Counted from the stretch's first letter, positions 9,833-18,568 are shown. The stretch is DNA of 64,000 nt from Planktothricoides raciborskii GIHE-MW2 (GCF_040564635.1 NZ_CP159837.1:1243001-1307000), one strand, 5' to 3'. Numbers and translations are program-made. The notes: generated from the sequence alone by a model not told the origin.

Positions 9833-10168
9833 TCATCCCACCCCAAAATCGGTATATTGCCGCATGATTGGGGAATTAAATCCTAAAATAATATCTTCTT
9901 TCGGCACCCCTAATTCAACCAATTGATTCGCCAGTCCTTCTTCGGTTCCATCTTGTTGAATCCAAATTTTCCCATCAATAATATCTACATGAAGCACCAC
10001 CCCATAGACCCGCTTGGCATTGGTCGGCCACCCTACATAAACTAATTGATAGTGGTCTCTCTCTGGATCGAAAATTGTTTCCGCCTTAATCTTAGGATTC
10101 CAAACTAATTTGGAGCGTTTTGTCAGCAATTCTTGAATATATTGTCGATAAATATCTACGGTAGCCAT
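9833..10168 (-). CDS. xisI: XisI family protein (fdxN element excision controlling factor homologue)
   Basis: The 111-residue protein has the typical XisI pattern: YRQYIQELLTKRSK at the start, FDPERDHYQLVYVGW in the middle, GKIWIQQDGTEEGLANQLVELGVPKEDIILGF near the end. XisI was first found as a factor controlling excision of the nifD/fdxN-type elements of heterocystous cyanobacteria, but homologues are widespread in strains with no such element. Its start overlaps the end of xisH by 13 bp, so the two are translationally coupled. No XisF recombinase is in the window, so an excision role here is doubtful. Confidence 0.9.
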   Translation of the reverse strand: MATVDIYRQYIQELLTKRSKLVWNPKIKAETIFDPERDHYQLVYVGWPTNAKRVYGVVLHVDIIDGKIWIQQDGTEEGLANQLVELGVPKEDIILGFNSPIMRQYTDFGVG

Positions 10169-10572
10169 CGCTCAATGACCTCCTGTTCAATATTATAAGT
10201 TAAAAGATAAACTTGATTTTCCTGGACAAGTTCCTGAATAAATGAAGTTTGAAAAAATTCCTCATAAATATCGCTAGGAACTCCTAAGTATAATTGACGG
10301 TCTTTGTCTTGCAACTTCAAAGCTGAACGATAAGAGATGAATTGACCCAAAGCATTGTAAAAATCAGCAATTCTAGATGGACTGCGAAAGCTTTTGATTT
10401 CCACCGCAATTTTTCGTCCTTTTTGTTCAGCGGCAATAATTTTTTCTGCCCCGATATCGATCGCCAGATTAAAGCTACCTGCCTGAAGCGGATATGGATC
10501 GTGAGTAACGATCCATTGATCTTTTTGCAGGGCTGTTTTGACAACTTCGTGAAACTTATCTTTGGCAGACAT
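10156..10572 (-). CDS. xisH: XisH family protein
   Basis: The 138-residue protein matches XisH: MSAKDKFHEVVKTALQKDQW, then IDIGAEKIIAAEQKGRKIAVEIKSF, then FYNALGQFISYRSAL. The D...E-I-K spacing resembles a PD-(D/E)XK nuclease core, and XisH is thought to have such a fold. It is first in a pair with xisI and is followed by the restriction-modification gene. The partnership points to a small DNA-acting or toxin-antitoxin-like module; that is inference. Upstream (10573-10787) there is no gene, only the palindromic repeat noted separately. Confidence 0.9.
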   Translation of the reverse strand: MSAKDKFHEVVKTALQKDQWIVTHDPYPLQAGSFNLAIDIGAEKIIAAEQKGRKIAVEIKSFRSPSRIADFYNALGQFISYRSALKLQDKDRQLYLGVPSDIYEEFFQTSFIQELVQENQVYLLTYNIEQEVIERWLP

Positions 10573-10694
10573 AGTTAATCACCAAATCAAAAAGAATCGC
10601 ACAACTATAATATAGCAAATTTTACCATATTTTACCATGATTGACATAAATATTTATAGCAGTTGTCAGAGTTATGAACTAAAAAAAACCTGTC

Positions 10695-10714
10695 ATTCCC
10701 GCGAATGCGGGAAT
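10695..10714. repeat. Palindromic repeat ATTCCC-N8-GGGAAT
   Basis: ATTCCCGCGAATGCGGGAAT is a 20-bp near-perfect palindrome flanked by CTGTC and CCAG. The frame ATTCCC-N8-GGGAAT is the same as the dRS3-type repeat known from Neisseria and as similar short repeats seen in many bacteria. It lies alone in the intergenic space upstream of xisH. Confidence 0.6.
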
Positions 10715-10787
10715 CCAGAAAACCCCTGTACTTCATCCGGCTAATAACCGCTATATGTCCTTTCTCGAAAGTGGCGTTAATTATTTT

Positions 10788-11351
10788 TTAAACCACCGGA
10801 CTTAACATTTCCGCAACGGTAATCGTTACATCAGGAAAAGCTAAAAGTGAAATCGGGTCATTTTCCCTGAGAATAGCTTCCCGTTGATAACCATTTTCTT
10901 GAGGTTCTCGCAAAACATATAATTGGCGATCGCTAATATCTAAAACCCAATAATCCGTAATTCCTGCTTTAGCATAAACCGTCCCTTTAAATTCGCGATC
11001 TCTTTTCAAAGTGCTATCTGCCACTTCAATAATTAGATAAATTTCCCTGGGGGTTGGGTGGTGGTCTTCATAGTACAAAGGGTCAGGTCTTACCAAAGCA
11101 ATATCCGGTTCTGGTTCAGAGTAATCATTTAACTTAACGGGATTTTCTAGCCTGACTAAAACGCGATCGCCTAAACGATTTCTCAATAAGTGATCTGTTC
11201 TCGAAACTGCCGCACTATGAGATTTTCCTTTCATGGGTTTTTGAATAACTTGTCCTTCAATTAATTCTACAGGTTCATTAGGGGCAAGAATTCCCAAATC
11301 TCCCATCCGATGATATTCTTCCACCGTTAACCGACGAATATCGACTATCAT
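10788..11351 (-). CDS. Uma2 family (DUF820) putative endonuclease
   Basis: A 187-residue Uma2 protein. It has the family start (RRLTVEEYHRMGDLGIL, PVELIEGQVIQKP) and a PD-(D/E)XK-type core with PEPDIALVRP, then IYLIIEVADSTLKRDREFK, then YAKAGITDYWVLDI. These proteins are very numerous in cyanobacteria. The fold suggests a nuclease, but the biological role is unknown. It stands alone between repeats, 216 bp from xisH. Two more Uma2 genes lie near 58-60 kb. A conserved catalytic pattern (D in PDI, E-V in IIEVA) is intact. Confidence 0.9.
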   Translation of the reverse strand: MIVDIRRLTVEEYHRMGDLGILAPNEPVELIEGQVIQKPMKGKSHSAAVSRTDHLLRNRLGDRVLVRLENPVKLNDYSEPEPDIALVRPDPLYYEDHHPTPREIYLIIEVADSTLKRDREFKGTVYAKAGITDYWVLDISDRQLYVLREPQENGYQREAILRENDPISLLAFPDVTITVAEMLSPVV

Positions 11352-11386
11352 TTTTTTCTCCTAATTCCACTTAGCGTTTAATTTTT

Positions 11387-11456
11387 ACCACAGAGACACA
11401 GAGGACACAAAGGACACAAAAATTGAATCTCTCCGTGTTCTCTGTGTCTCTGTGGT
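11387..11456. repeat. 22-bp-arm inverted repeat between Uma2 and ftsH
   Basis: ACCACAGAGACACAGAGGAC at 11387 and its complement ending at 11456 form a stem of 22 bp with one mismatch, enclosing a 26-nt loop. It ends three bases before the ftsH stop codon on the minus strand, so it may act as the 3' end of the ftsH transcript. It is similar to the CTCTGTGGT palindrome at 49618-49670, so it also belongs to a dispersed repeat type. Confidence 0.7.
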
Positions 11457-11458
11457 GA

Positions 11459-13342
11459 TTATTCTTGCACAGGTTTTGCTTCACCTAAAAGGGCATCTAA
11501 TTCCTCCCCTTCAATCACCTCAGTTTCTAATAATTTTCCAGTAATTCTGTCTAACAAATCGCGGTTATAATTCAGCAAAGCTAATGCATTCTCATAAGCG
11601 GTTTCGACAATAGTTTTCACTTCCGCATCGATCGCCTTAGCGGTTTCCTCGCTAACCATGCGTCGCATATTCATTGACCGATTACCTAAGAAATTATTGG
11701 CATCATTTTGCTGATAAGCTAAAGGCCCTAATACCTTACTCATGCCATAAGCTGTCACCATGCGTTCGGCTAAATCCGTCGCCCGTTGTAAATCATCCGA
11801 AGCCCCATTAGTGACGCGGTTAAAGACAATTTCTTCCGCTGCCCGACCGCCAAGTAACATAGTAATTTGTTCGCGAAATTCGCTATCATCCATTAAAAAG
11901 CGGTCTTCCGTAGGCATTTTCAAAGTATAGCCTAAAGCGGACATTCCTCGCGGCACAATGGAAATTTTGGTCACTTTCCCAGCCCCGGGCATAATGGCAC
12001 CAACTAAGGCATGACCAACCTCATGGTACGCCACTACTTTTTTCTCCTTATCACTCAAGACGCGGCTTTTCTTTTCTAACCCAGCAATAATTCGTTCGAT
12101 CGCCTCATTAAAGTCTTCTTTTGTCACCGCTTCCCGATGATTTCTGGCCGCTAATAAAGCCGCTTCATTAACTAAATTAGCCAAATCAGCCCCAGCAAAA
12201 CCCGGAGTTTTCACGGCGATCGCGTGTAAATCCACATCACTTCCTAACTTTACCTTTTGGGCATGAGTAGTTAAAATCGCTTCTCGTCCAGCCAAGTCCG
12301 GGCGATCGACCAAAACTTGACGGTCAAAGCGTCCGGGACGTAACAAAGCTGCATCCAAAGTTTCCGGGCGGTTAGTTGCTGCTAACACAATCACCGTAGC
12401 TTTTCCTGCGGCAAACCCATCCATTTCAGTTAACAATTGATTCAGGGTTTGTTCCCGTTCATCATTACTCCCACTAGGAGTTCCCCCACTACTCCGAGAC
12501 TTGCCGATCGCATCTAACTCATCAATAAAAATAATACAAGGAGCTTTTTGTTTTGCTTGTTCAAATAAATCGCGAACTCTGGCCGCCCCAGTACCCACAA
12601 ATAACTCCACAAATTCCGAAGCCGAAATACTAAAAAATGCCACCCCAGCTTCCCCAGCCACCGCTTTAGCCAGCAGAGTTTTTCCTGTTCCCGGCGGGCC
12701 AACTAATAACACCCCTTTAGGAATGCGTGCCCCAATCTCCGCAAAGCGTTCTGGACTTTTGAGAAACTCCACAATTTCTGCTAACTCAGTCTTGGCTTCT
12801 TCCACCCCTGCCACATCGGCAAAAGTGATTTTAGTATCCTCTCCGGCCACATAAATTCTCGCCTTACTCTTACTAAAAGAAAGACTCCCTTGAGTCCGAC
12901 TATCCCGACTCATAAAAAACTGAAACATTAACACTAAAATCACTGGGGGAATCACCCAACTAATCAGCGTTCCCACCCAGGTATTTTGTGGGGGCGGTGC
13001 CGCTTGAAAAACCACCCCATTTTTTTCTAATCGTTGGGGTAAACTTAAATCAAAAATTGGCGTAGTTGCCCTTAATTGTCTGGGTCGATTGTTAGCTTTT
13101 TCCTGGGTTTCACCGGCTTGAGGGGTATTTTTTAAGTAATATATAATTTCCTGTTCACCCACCTGGGCAGCCTCGACTTGTCCCGATTCTACCTGGGAGA
13201 TAAAAATGCTATAAGGAACCCTAGGAATTACTTGGCGACGAGGCAAAATAAAATTAGCGGCTAATAATAATAAACCCACTAATATCAGCAAGTTACCTAA
13301 ATTGAAATAGGAGCGAAATTTAGGTTTTTTAATTAGAGGCAT
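11459..13342 (-). CDS. ftsH: ATP-dependent zinc metalloprotease FtsH
   Basis: A membrane AAA+ protease. From the chosen start the protein is 627 residues: TM1 around 17-36, a periplasmic/lumenal domain, TM2 around 125-145, Walker A GPPGTGKT at 215-222, the second region of homology with ATNRPETLDAALLRPGRFDR, and the zinc site HEVGH near 440. FtsH hexamers degrade damaged membrane proteins; in cyanobacteria they take part in photosystem II D1 turnover. I chose the ATG at 13342 because GGAAGG lies at ideal spacing; a GTG 30 bp upstream is in frame but lacks a ribosome binding site. It resembles the FtsH4-type paralogue, though paralogue assignment is uncertain. It follows gcvT by 73 bp. Confidence 0.95.
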   Translation of the reverse strand: MPLIKKPKFRSYFNLGNLLILVGLLLLAANFILPRRQVIPRVPYSIFISQVESGQVEAAQVGEQEIIYYLKNTPQAGETQEKANNRPRQLRATTPIFDLSLPQRLEKNGVVFQAAPPPQNTWVGTLISWVIPPVILVLMFQFFMSRDSRTQGSLSFSKSKARIYVAGEDTKITFADVAGVEEAKTELAEIVEFLKSPERFAEIGARIPKGVLLVGPPGTGKTLLAKAVAGEAGVAFFSISASEFVELFVGTGAARVRDLFEQAKQKAPCIIFIDELDAIGKSRSSGGTPSGSNDEREQTLNQLLTEMDGFAAGKATVIVLAATNRPETLDAALLRPGRFDRQVLVDRPDLAGREAILTTHAQKVKLGSDVDLHAIAVKTPGFAGADLANLVNEAALLAARNHREAVTKEDFNEAIERIIAGLEKKSRVLSDKEKKVVAYHEVGHALVGAIMPGAGKVTKISIVPRGMSALGYTLKMPTEDRFLMDDSEFREQITMLLGGRAAEEIVFNRVTNGASDDLQRATDLAERMVTAYGMSKVLGPLAYQQNDANNFLGNRSMNMRRMVSEETAKAIDAEVKTIVETAYENALALLNYNRDLLDRITGKLLETEVIEGEELDALLGEAKPVQE

Positions 13343-13415
13343 ATATCCTTCCAGATTATTTGCAAGTTTCACGGAGGTTTAAACCGGAGGCCAAGCCTCC
13401 AGGTTTGTTTAACGG

Positions 13416-14555
13416 TTAACTCCGATTGGGAGAACGATAAAAAGGTTTTTTCACAACCACACCGGGATAACTTTTCCCTCGGATTTCGACTTCTAATTCT
13501 TGACCAGATTTCGCGAGGTTCGTGTGTACATAAGCAAGGGCGATCGCTCGTTGCAAAGTCGGCGACCAACTGCCACTGGTAATTTCTCCCACCGTCTCAC
13601 CGTCGGCTTTCACCCCATAACCATGACGGGCAATATAGCGCCCTTGCATTTCCAAAGCCACCAGACGCCGTGACAACCCAGTTTGCTTTTGTTTCTCCAA
13701 CACTTCTCGACCGAAAAAGTCTCCTTTACTATCCAGGTGAACCACCCAACCTAGTCCCGCTTCCAGGGGCGTAGTCGTATCATCAATATCCTGACCATAA
13801 AGGGGCATCGCCGCTTCCAGACGCAGAGTATCCCGGCAGCCCAAACCACAAGGCGTCACCCCAGCGTTCAGCAGACTGCGCCACAGCGTCACCGCCACTT
13901 CCGGGTCTACCATCACCTCAAAGCCATCCTCTCCGGTGTAACCTGTTCGGGCGAAAAAGCCCAATCCGCCACAAACCGGCGCTTCCAAATGACCAAAATA
14001 CTTAACAGCAGTTAAATCCGTTTCTACCAAAGATTGTAAATGCTTCACCGCGTCAGGGCCTTGGACTGCAATCAACGCTTTTTCGGGAGATAAATCTTGC
14101 AGTTCCACATCAGAACCCTGGAAATTTTCCCATAACCAAGTTTTATCCTTGTTCAAAGTTGCCGCATTCACAATCATCCGTCCCCGGTGTTCCCCAGTGG
14201 CATCTTGACCTTGGTAATAAAAGATAATGTCATCAATAATGCCCCCTTGGGGATTTAACAGCAGGGTATATTTAGCCTCACCGGGTTGTAACCGACTCAA
14301 ATCCGATGGCACCAAATATTGCAATTTCTGAATTAAATCCTTGCCTTTGAGGATAAATTTACCCATGTGGGAAATATCAAACATTCCCGCAGTGGTTCGG
14401 ACTGCTTGATGTTCTTCCGTAATGCCGCTATATTGCACCGGCATTTCCCAGCCAGCAAATTCGGTCATTCTGGCGTTCAGTTCAACGCAAACCTCGAACA
14501 GCGGAGTCCGGGAAAGGGTTTGCGGAGTTTTGTTTGCTTCTGGTGACTTAGCCAC
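13416..14555 (-). CDS. gcvT: Aminomethyltransferase, glycine cleavage T protein
   Basis: The 379-residue protein is a full-length GcvT: LNARMTEFAGWEMPVQYSGI near the N-terminus, FDISHMGKF, the folate-binding middle (GYTGEDGFEVMVD), GCRDTLRLEAAMPLYGQDID, and the C-terminal barrel domain with ALAYVHTNLAKSG. It transfers the aminomethyl group of glycine to tetrahydrofolate, releasing ammonia. In cyanobacteria this serves photorespiratory glycine breakdown. The other glycine cleavage genes are not nearby. No riboswitch-like structure is visible upstream. Confidence 0.97.
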   Translation of the reverse strand: MAKSPEANKTPQTLSRTPLFEVCVELNARMTEFAGWEMPVQYSGITEEHQAVRTTAGMFDISHMGKFILKGKDLIQKLQYLVPSDLSRLQPGEAKYTLLLNPQGGIIDDIIFYYQGQDATGEHRGRMIVNAATLNKDKTWLWENFQGSDVELQDLSPEKALIAVQGPDAVKHLQSLVETDLTAVKYFGHLEAPVCGGLGFFARTGYTGEDGFEVMVDPEVAVTLWRSLLNAGVTPCGLGCRDTLRLEAAMPLYGQDIDDTTTPLEAGLGWVVHLDSKGDFFGREVLEKQKQTGLSRRLVALEMQGRYIARHGYGVKADGETVGEITSGSWSPTLQRAIALAYVHTNLAKSGQELEVEIRGKSYPGVVVKKPFYRSPNRS

Positions 14556-14737
14556 GAATTCTTCTTCTCTTACAAATCAATATGTTTATCTTAGAAAAAA
14601 CTCGTGCCATCTGACGGCACCTTTGACTTATTTCAGGGGCGTCTTGTGTGGAGCGGCCGCCAATCGAGCAGAGGCGCAGAGGCGCAGAGGAACCCGCCGT
14701 CGGCAGAGGAGCTTCAGGAGAGAGTGAATAGTGAATA

Positions 14738-14800
14738 GGGAATAGGGAACAGGGAACAGGGAACAGGGAACAGGGAACAGGGAACAAGGAACAGGGAACA
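14738..14800 (+). repeat. Tandem 7-mer array (GGGAACA)n
   Basis: About nine copies of the heptamer GGGAACA (with GGGAATA and AGGAACA variants) run in a row. They sit in a gene-free stretch (14556-15042) that otherwise holds only GC-rich repeat sequence. Several apparent frames across it on both strands are artefacts of the repetition. A related GGGAACGG array lies near 62.76 kb next to a copy of the composite repeat described below. Confidence 0.85.
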
Positions 14801-14813
14801 GTGATATTTCTTT

Positions 14814-14931
14814 TGTACGGGCGAATGGCCAGAAAGCCCCTACGACTTTCAACTTTTCACTTGTACGGGCGAATGGCCATAAGGCCTGACGGATTATGCT
14901 TCGCAAGGACGCCCCTACGACTTTCCCCTGC
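14814..14931 (+). repeat. Composite dispersed repeat, copy 1
   Basis: This stretch has two TGTACGGGCGAATGGCCA units, a GGATTATGCTTCGCAAGGAC unit, and two CGCCCCTACGACTTT-like ends. The same pieces occur in inverted orientation at 62821-62918. Both copies lie beside G-rich tandem arrays. It is probably a non-autonomous dispersed repeat, function unknown. Confidence 0.65.
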
Positions 14932-15042
14932 ACGATGGCTGCTCCCCCGCACAAGACGCTCCCCTGCACCCCCGCCTCTCCGCAGCCCGATCGCCATAAT
15001 CCGCCCTAATTTTACTTAATTTAATTACCCGTCGCTGAACCC

Positions 15043-15462
15043 GTGGCAACCGCCGAGGTTAGCGCCCCAACAGAACCGGCAACCGAAGCAAGTGACCCGG
15101 TACAAGAGTCATCAGACCCCGTAGCGGTGAATGTCACAGTGACGCGCAACAATTCACGCAGTGGAAATAATGGCCGGTTTAATAATGCCGGTGGGGTGAT
15201 GGCAATGAATGCGATCGTGACTACCAGTGATATTGTCGGTGGTCGTTTTCAGTTCGCCGGTCGCAGTGTCCTCATGGCAGTGCTTCAAGGTGCCAAGTCT
15301 TTAATTAGTGAATTACTTGGGGAAGGTGAGGTATTTTTTGCCGGTCAAATGATTTCCATTGAAGCGCGGCAAACGGTGGTCACGGTGATGACTAAGTTAA
15401 CCACTGCGATCGCGGTTTATAACGAGACAATTAGTGTAATGAGTACACAAGCTGTTGAATAA
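15043..15462 (+). CDS. Hypothetical protein with Pro/Glu/Ala-rich N-terminus
   Basis: A 139-residue frame from a GTG. The first 35 residues are low-complexity (TEPATEASDPVQESSDP). The rest looks folded, with a predicted amphipathic helix (VLMAVLQGAKSLISELLG) and a beta-like tail (FAGQMISIEARQTVVTV). There is no clear ribosome binding site, and an in-frame stop lies 15 bp upstream of the GTG, so it may be the tail of a longer gene cut off by the repeat block before it. I do not recognise a family. Base composition is like its neighbours. Confidence 0.45.
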   Translation: MATAEVSAPTEPATEASDPVQESSDPVAVNVTVTRNNSRSGNNGRFNNAGGVMAMNAIVTTSDIVGGRFQFAGRSVLMAVLQGAKSLISELLGEGEVFFAGQMISIEARQTVVTVMTKLTTAIAVYNETISVMSTQAVE

Positions 15463-15583
15463 CCCTCAGTCAGCGATCGGAGGTATTGTCTTGCACAGGT
15501 TATGCCTTATCTAACTTAACCCAAGCCGCCGCCAGTGGCGCAAGCCAACAGGCGAATCGATAGGATCCTCTCTGAAATCCGTA

Positions 15584-15698
15584 GTAGGGTGGGCAAATGT
15601 TTGCCCACCCTACGCTTTGCTACTCTTGCTGATGTTCTCCACTTATAGTACATATAAGAGCTATCCGTAGTAGGGTGGGCAAATACTTGCCCACCCTA
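15584..15698. repeat. Two TAGGGTGGGCA palindromes
   Basis: GTAGGGTGGGCAAA...TTTGCCCACCCTAC (15584-15613, 14-bp arms) and TAGGGTGGGCAA...TTGCCCACCCTA (15671-15698, 12-bp arms) share the same CCGTAGTAGGGTGGGCAAAT context, so they are two copies of one element. A half copy lies at 32634. The rest of 15463-15784 holds no gene. Confidence 0.8.
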
Positions 15699-15784
15699 AC
15701 CTTGCTTTGTGCATCAAACCTCGATAGCGATCGCCCAACTATAAGAGCTTTATTCAATCAATTCAAACCCTAAAAATTTCAATT

Positions 15785-16567
15785 ATGACTCCTGAATTTT
15801 TTGCTGTCATCGAAAAGCATTTTCCTGGGACTTTGCTCCTGGAAGAATACATGAAAAAAACCTTTGATGTCTTACAAAATTATGGCTTTGAATCTGAAAA
15901 CACAATGGGCATGGTGGCTCTTTGTCGAGACGAAATTACTGAGCCATTATTTAATGAAGTAGTCAAATATTGGGGAAAAACTTTTAATTGTTGTAGTTTA
16001 GGCGGTTTTTTAACCATTGGCAGAACGGGGATAAACGCAGCGGCAGCACATACCCCAATTTATGATGGAATGCGTCGGTTTACTTTTTACGGAATGCCGC
16101 ATATTGCCATTTCTAGATATGGGGAAATTGGTAAGGTCTATCGGCATGGAATTGATAAACCATCTCATGCTTGTGGTTCTTTAGAGTTGATTGTGAATGA
16201 ACTGAATAGAGGACATTTTAACATGATTCTCGACTTGGAAGACCTGGAAGAAAGTTTAATTCTGCAGAAGCTTTTATCTCATATCAAATATGGCAGTAAG
16301 CCCGATTTAATTAAAATGACTAAACTGGCGTGTAATATTATTTCAATAGATATTAAGAATTTGCTATTAAAACAGCTAAGTCCGAATATTTTTAATTATG
16401 CGGTGATGACGGGAATCATGATTCATGGGCCGCTGGATAGCAATTGGGTCTATCCTCGGGATTTTTATGTAGTGGGGGAAAATTTCCCGCATCAACTGGA
16501 AAAAATTAAAACTTTTCATCCCTATCGACTTGAGATTGTCAACAAGTCAAGAGGCCGGAACGGATAA
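15785..16567 (+). CDS. LCIB-like (theta-type) carbonic anhydrase domain protein
   Basis: The 260-residue protein resembles the low-CO2-inducible protein B (LCIB) carbonic anhydrase domain. The likely zinc ligands are Cys47 in ALCRDE, His106 in YGMPHIAIS and Cys130 in SHACGSLE, with Asp49 two residues after the first cysteine. The His-Cys spacing of 24 equals that reported for diatom LCIB-type enzymes. The glycine-rich segment GGFLTIGRTGINAAAAHTP also fits. These enzymes interconvert CO2 and bicarbonate in CO2-concentrating mechanisms, although some homologues are inactive. The usual arginine two residues after the aspartate is an isoleucine here, so activity is not assured. No other carbon-concentrating gene is nearby. 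Confidence 0.7.
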   Translation: MTPEFFAVIEKHFPGTLLLEEYMKKTFDVLQNYGFESENTMGMVALCRDEITEPLFNEVVKYWGKTFNCCSLGGFLTIGRTGINAAAAHTPIYDGMRRFTFYGMPHIAISRYGEIGKVYRHGIDKPSHACGSLELIVNELNRGHFNMILDLEDLEESLILQKLLSHIKYGSKPDLIKMTKLACNIISIDIKNLLLKQLSPNIFNYAVMTGIMIHGPLDSNWVYPRDFYVVGENFPHQLEKIKTFHPYRLEIVNKSRGRNG

Positions 16568-16652
16568 ATTAATGTTTGCTGAAACATCTAGTAGCTGTTG
16601 ACTGAAACCGACTTTAGGCGATCGCCTGACTAAATTTTTTGCCAAAACCTAG

Positions 16653-18488
16653 ATGCTATCATCCGCGATCGCCCCGACAATTTCCCCGGCTGAATATAAT
16701 ATATTCTGTGATTCTGTGAACACCGTAGATAGGAGGGGCCAGAATTTCTGGTCAAAAAAGTCTATAGAAACGATATACGGCAACCTTCAAGGTTTAAAAC
16801 CTAGTCAACTCAAACAACTCGGTCGGCTTTATCACCAACGCTTACCCGTAGACTGCCTGACCACCCCGGAATTTGCCCAGCGGCTGGCCGCCATCAGCAC
16901 CGAAATCGGCCAACCCGTCTGCACTTACCTCAACCGCCGAGGTCAAGTCATTCGGGTCGGCGTCGGTTCGCCGCGTCAAACCCAAATTCCTCCCTTAGAA
17001 CTGCCCCGCTATGGGGCTGGTCGTCTCAGTGGCATTCGCTGCATTGCCACAACCCTCAAATCCAGTCCCCCCAGTGAAGCCTCTCTGACCGCAATGGCAA
17101 TTCAACGCTTAGATGCTTTAGTCGTCTTGACCCTCACCGGGAGTGGATTTGAACGGCGCGGCGGTGGCGCGACTGGGTATGTGAAAGAAACCTACTTGGC
17201 GCATTTAATCCCACAAATGCCACAAGACATCGAGAGTTCAGCATCAGAAAATCTCGATATTTTTTGGCAAGTCTCCCCACCAGTTAGCTTGGATACCTTA
17301 GTCACCCAAGACTTTTTGGATCTGGTTGAAGGCTTAGAAGCGGAATTGCAGAGTCAATTCGTAGCCAGAGAAGTAGACGCTGACCAAGACTTAGTGTTAA
17401 TCGTGGGTTTAATGACCGATGACCTAACCCCAGAACAATTTGAAGATCAATTAGTGGAACTGGCGAGATTAGTAGATACTGCCGGAGGCAAAGTCGTCCA
17501 AACGGTGCGGCAAAAACGTCCCCGCCCTCATCCGCAAACTGTCGTCGGCACAGGGAAAGTGCAAGAAATTGCCCTGGCTGCCCAGACCGCCGGGGCGAAC
17601 TTGATTGTATTCGATCGCGACTTATCTCCCGCACAAGTCCGCAACCTAGAAATCCAAATCGGTGTCCGAGTTGTCGATCGCACCGAAGTGATTCTAGATA
17701 TTTTTGCTCAACGGGCCCAATCTGCTGCCGGTAAACTACAAGTAGAATTAGCCCAACTAGAATATACCTTGCCGCGACTCACCGGGCGGGGTCAAGCCAT
17801 GTCTCGTTTAGGGGGCGGCATTGGCACCAGAGGGCCGGGGGAAACCAAATTAGAAACCGAACGGCGAGCGATTAGTCGCCGAATTGCCAGACTGCAACAG
17901 GAAGTGAACCAATTACGAGCCCATAGAAATCGGATGCGGCAACGTCGGCAAAAGCAAGAAGTGGCAACGGTGGCGATCGTCGGTTATACCAATGCCGGGA
18001 AATCAACCTTACTCAATGCCTTAACTAATGCGGAAGTTTACACCGCTGACCAATTATTTGCTACCTTGGATCCCACGACCCGCCGAGTCGTGATTGCCGA
18101 TGCACAAACCGGGCAACCCATGCCAATTTTATTAACCGATACGGTAGGATTTATTCACGAACTGCCGCCGACTCTGATGGATGCCTTTCGCGCTACCCTG
18201 GAAGAAGTGACCGAGGCAGATGCTTTATTGCACGTCGTGGATTTATCCCATCCCGCTTGGCAAAGTCAAATTCGCTCAGTCACAGAGATTTTGCGCTCAA
18301 TGCCGATCGCTCCTGGCCCCGCTTTGATTGTGTTTAACAAAATTGACCAGGTAGACGGCGAAACCTTAAGACTTGCCCAGGAAGAATTTCCCCTGGGGGT
18401 CTATATTTCTGCAAATCTACGGATTGGCTTAGAAACTCTGCGTCATCGGCTTGCTCAGTTGATTGACTATGCGGTTTCTTCTGGGTGA
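16653..18488 (+). CDS. hflX: GTPase HflX
   Basis: HflX is a ribosome-associated GTPase that splits stalled or heat-damaged ribosomes. Visible features are the N-terminal HflX domain (VGLMTDDLTPEQFEDQLVEL, KRPRPHPQTVVGTGKV), the glycine-rich linker (SRLGGGIGTRGPGETKLETERR), and a G domain with GYTNAGKST near 445, DTVGF, and NKID near 565. Homologues usually begin METIYGNLQGLKPSQ. Here that methionine position is an ATA codon at 16764-16766, so the frame must start at an ATG 37 codons upstream, which lacks a good ribosome binding site, or at an unusual codon. The first 37 residues are therefore doubtful. It stands alone. Confidence 0.95.
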   Translation: MLSSAIAPTISPAEYNIFCDSVNTVDRRGQNFWSKKSIETIYGNLQGLKPSQLKQLGRLYHQRLPVDCLTTPEFAQRLAAISTEIGQPVCTYLNRRGQVIRVGVGSPRQTQIPPLELPRYGAGRLSGIRCIATTLKSSPPSEASLTAMAIQRLDALVVLTLTGSGFERRGGGATGYVKETYLAHLIPQMPQDIESSASENLDIFWQVSPPVSLDTLVTQDFLDLVEGLEAELQSQFVAREVDADQDLVLIVGLMTDDLTPEQFEDQLVELARLVDTAGGKVVQTVRQKRPRPHPQTVVGTGKVQEIALAAQTAGANLIVFDRDLSPAQVRNLEIQIGVRVVDRTEVILDIFAQRAQSAAGKLQVELAQLEYTLPRLTGRGQAMSRLGGGIGTRGPGETKLETERRAISRRIARLQQEVNQLRAHRNRMRQRRQKQEVATVAIVGYTNAGKSTLLNALTNAEVYTADQLFATLDPTTRRVVIADAQTGQPMPILLTDTVGFIHELPPTLMDAFRATLEEVTEADALLHVVDLSHPAWQSQIRSVTEILRSMPIAPGPALIVFNKIDQVDGETLRLAQEEFPLGVYISANLRIGLETLRHRLAQLIDYAVSSG

Positions 18489-18568
18489 AACTTTCGCTTT
18501 ACAAAAGTCAAAGTTTCCGTATTTATACTTAAAATAAGTATCTTTACTTTGGGGATGCTCGATCGTTG

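Noticed and set aside
14556-14700. Glycine riboswitch upstream of gcvT
   Set aside because: No conserved glycine aptamer core or tandem aptamer arrangement is visible in the minus-strand leader, which is repeat-derived.
14548-15019. Several frames across the gcvT upstream spacer
   Set aside because: They consist of translated tandem GGGAACA and GC-rich repeats on both strands, with periodic low-complexity products.
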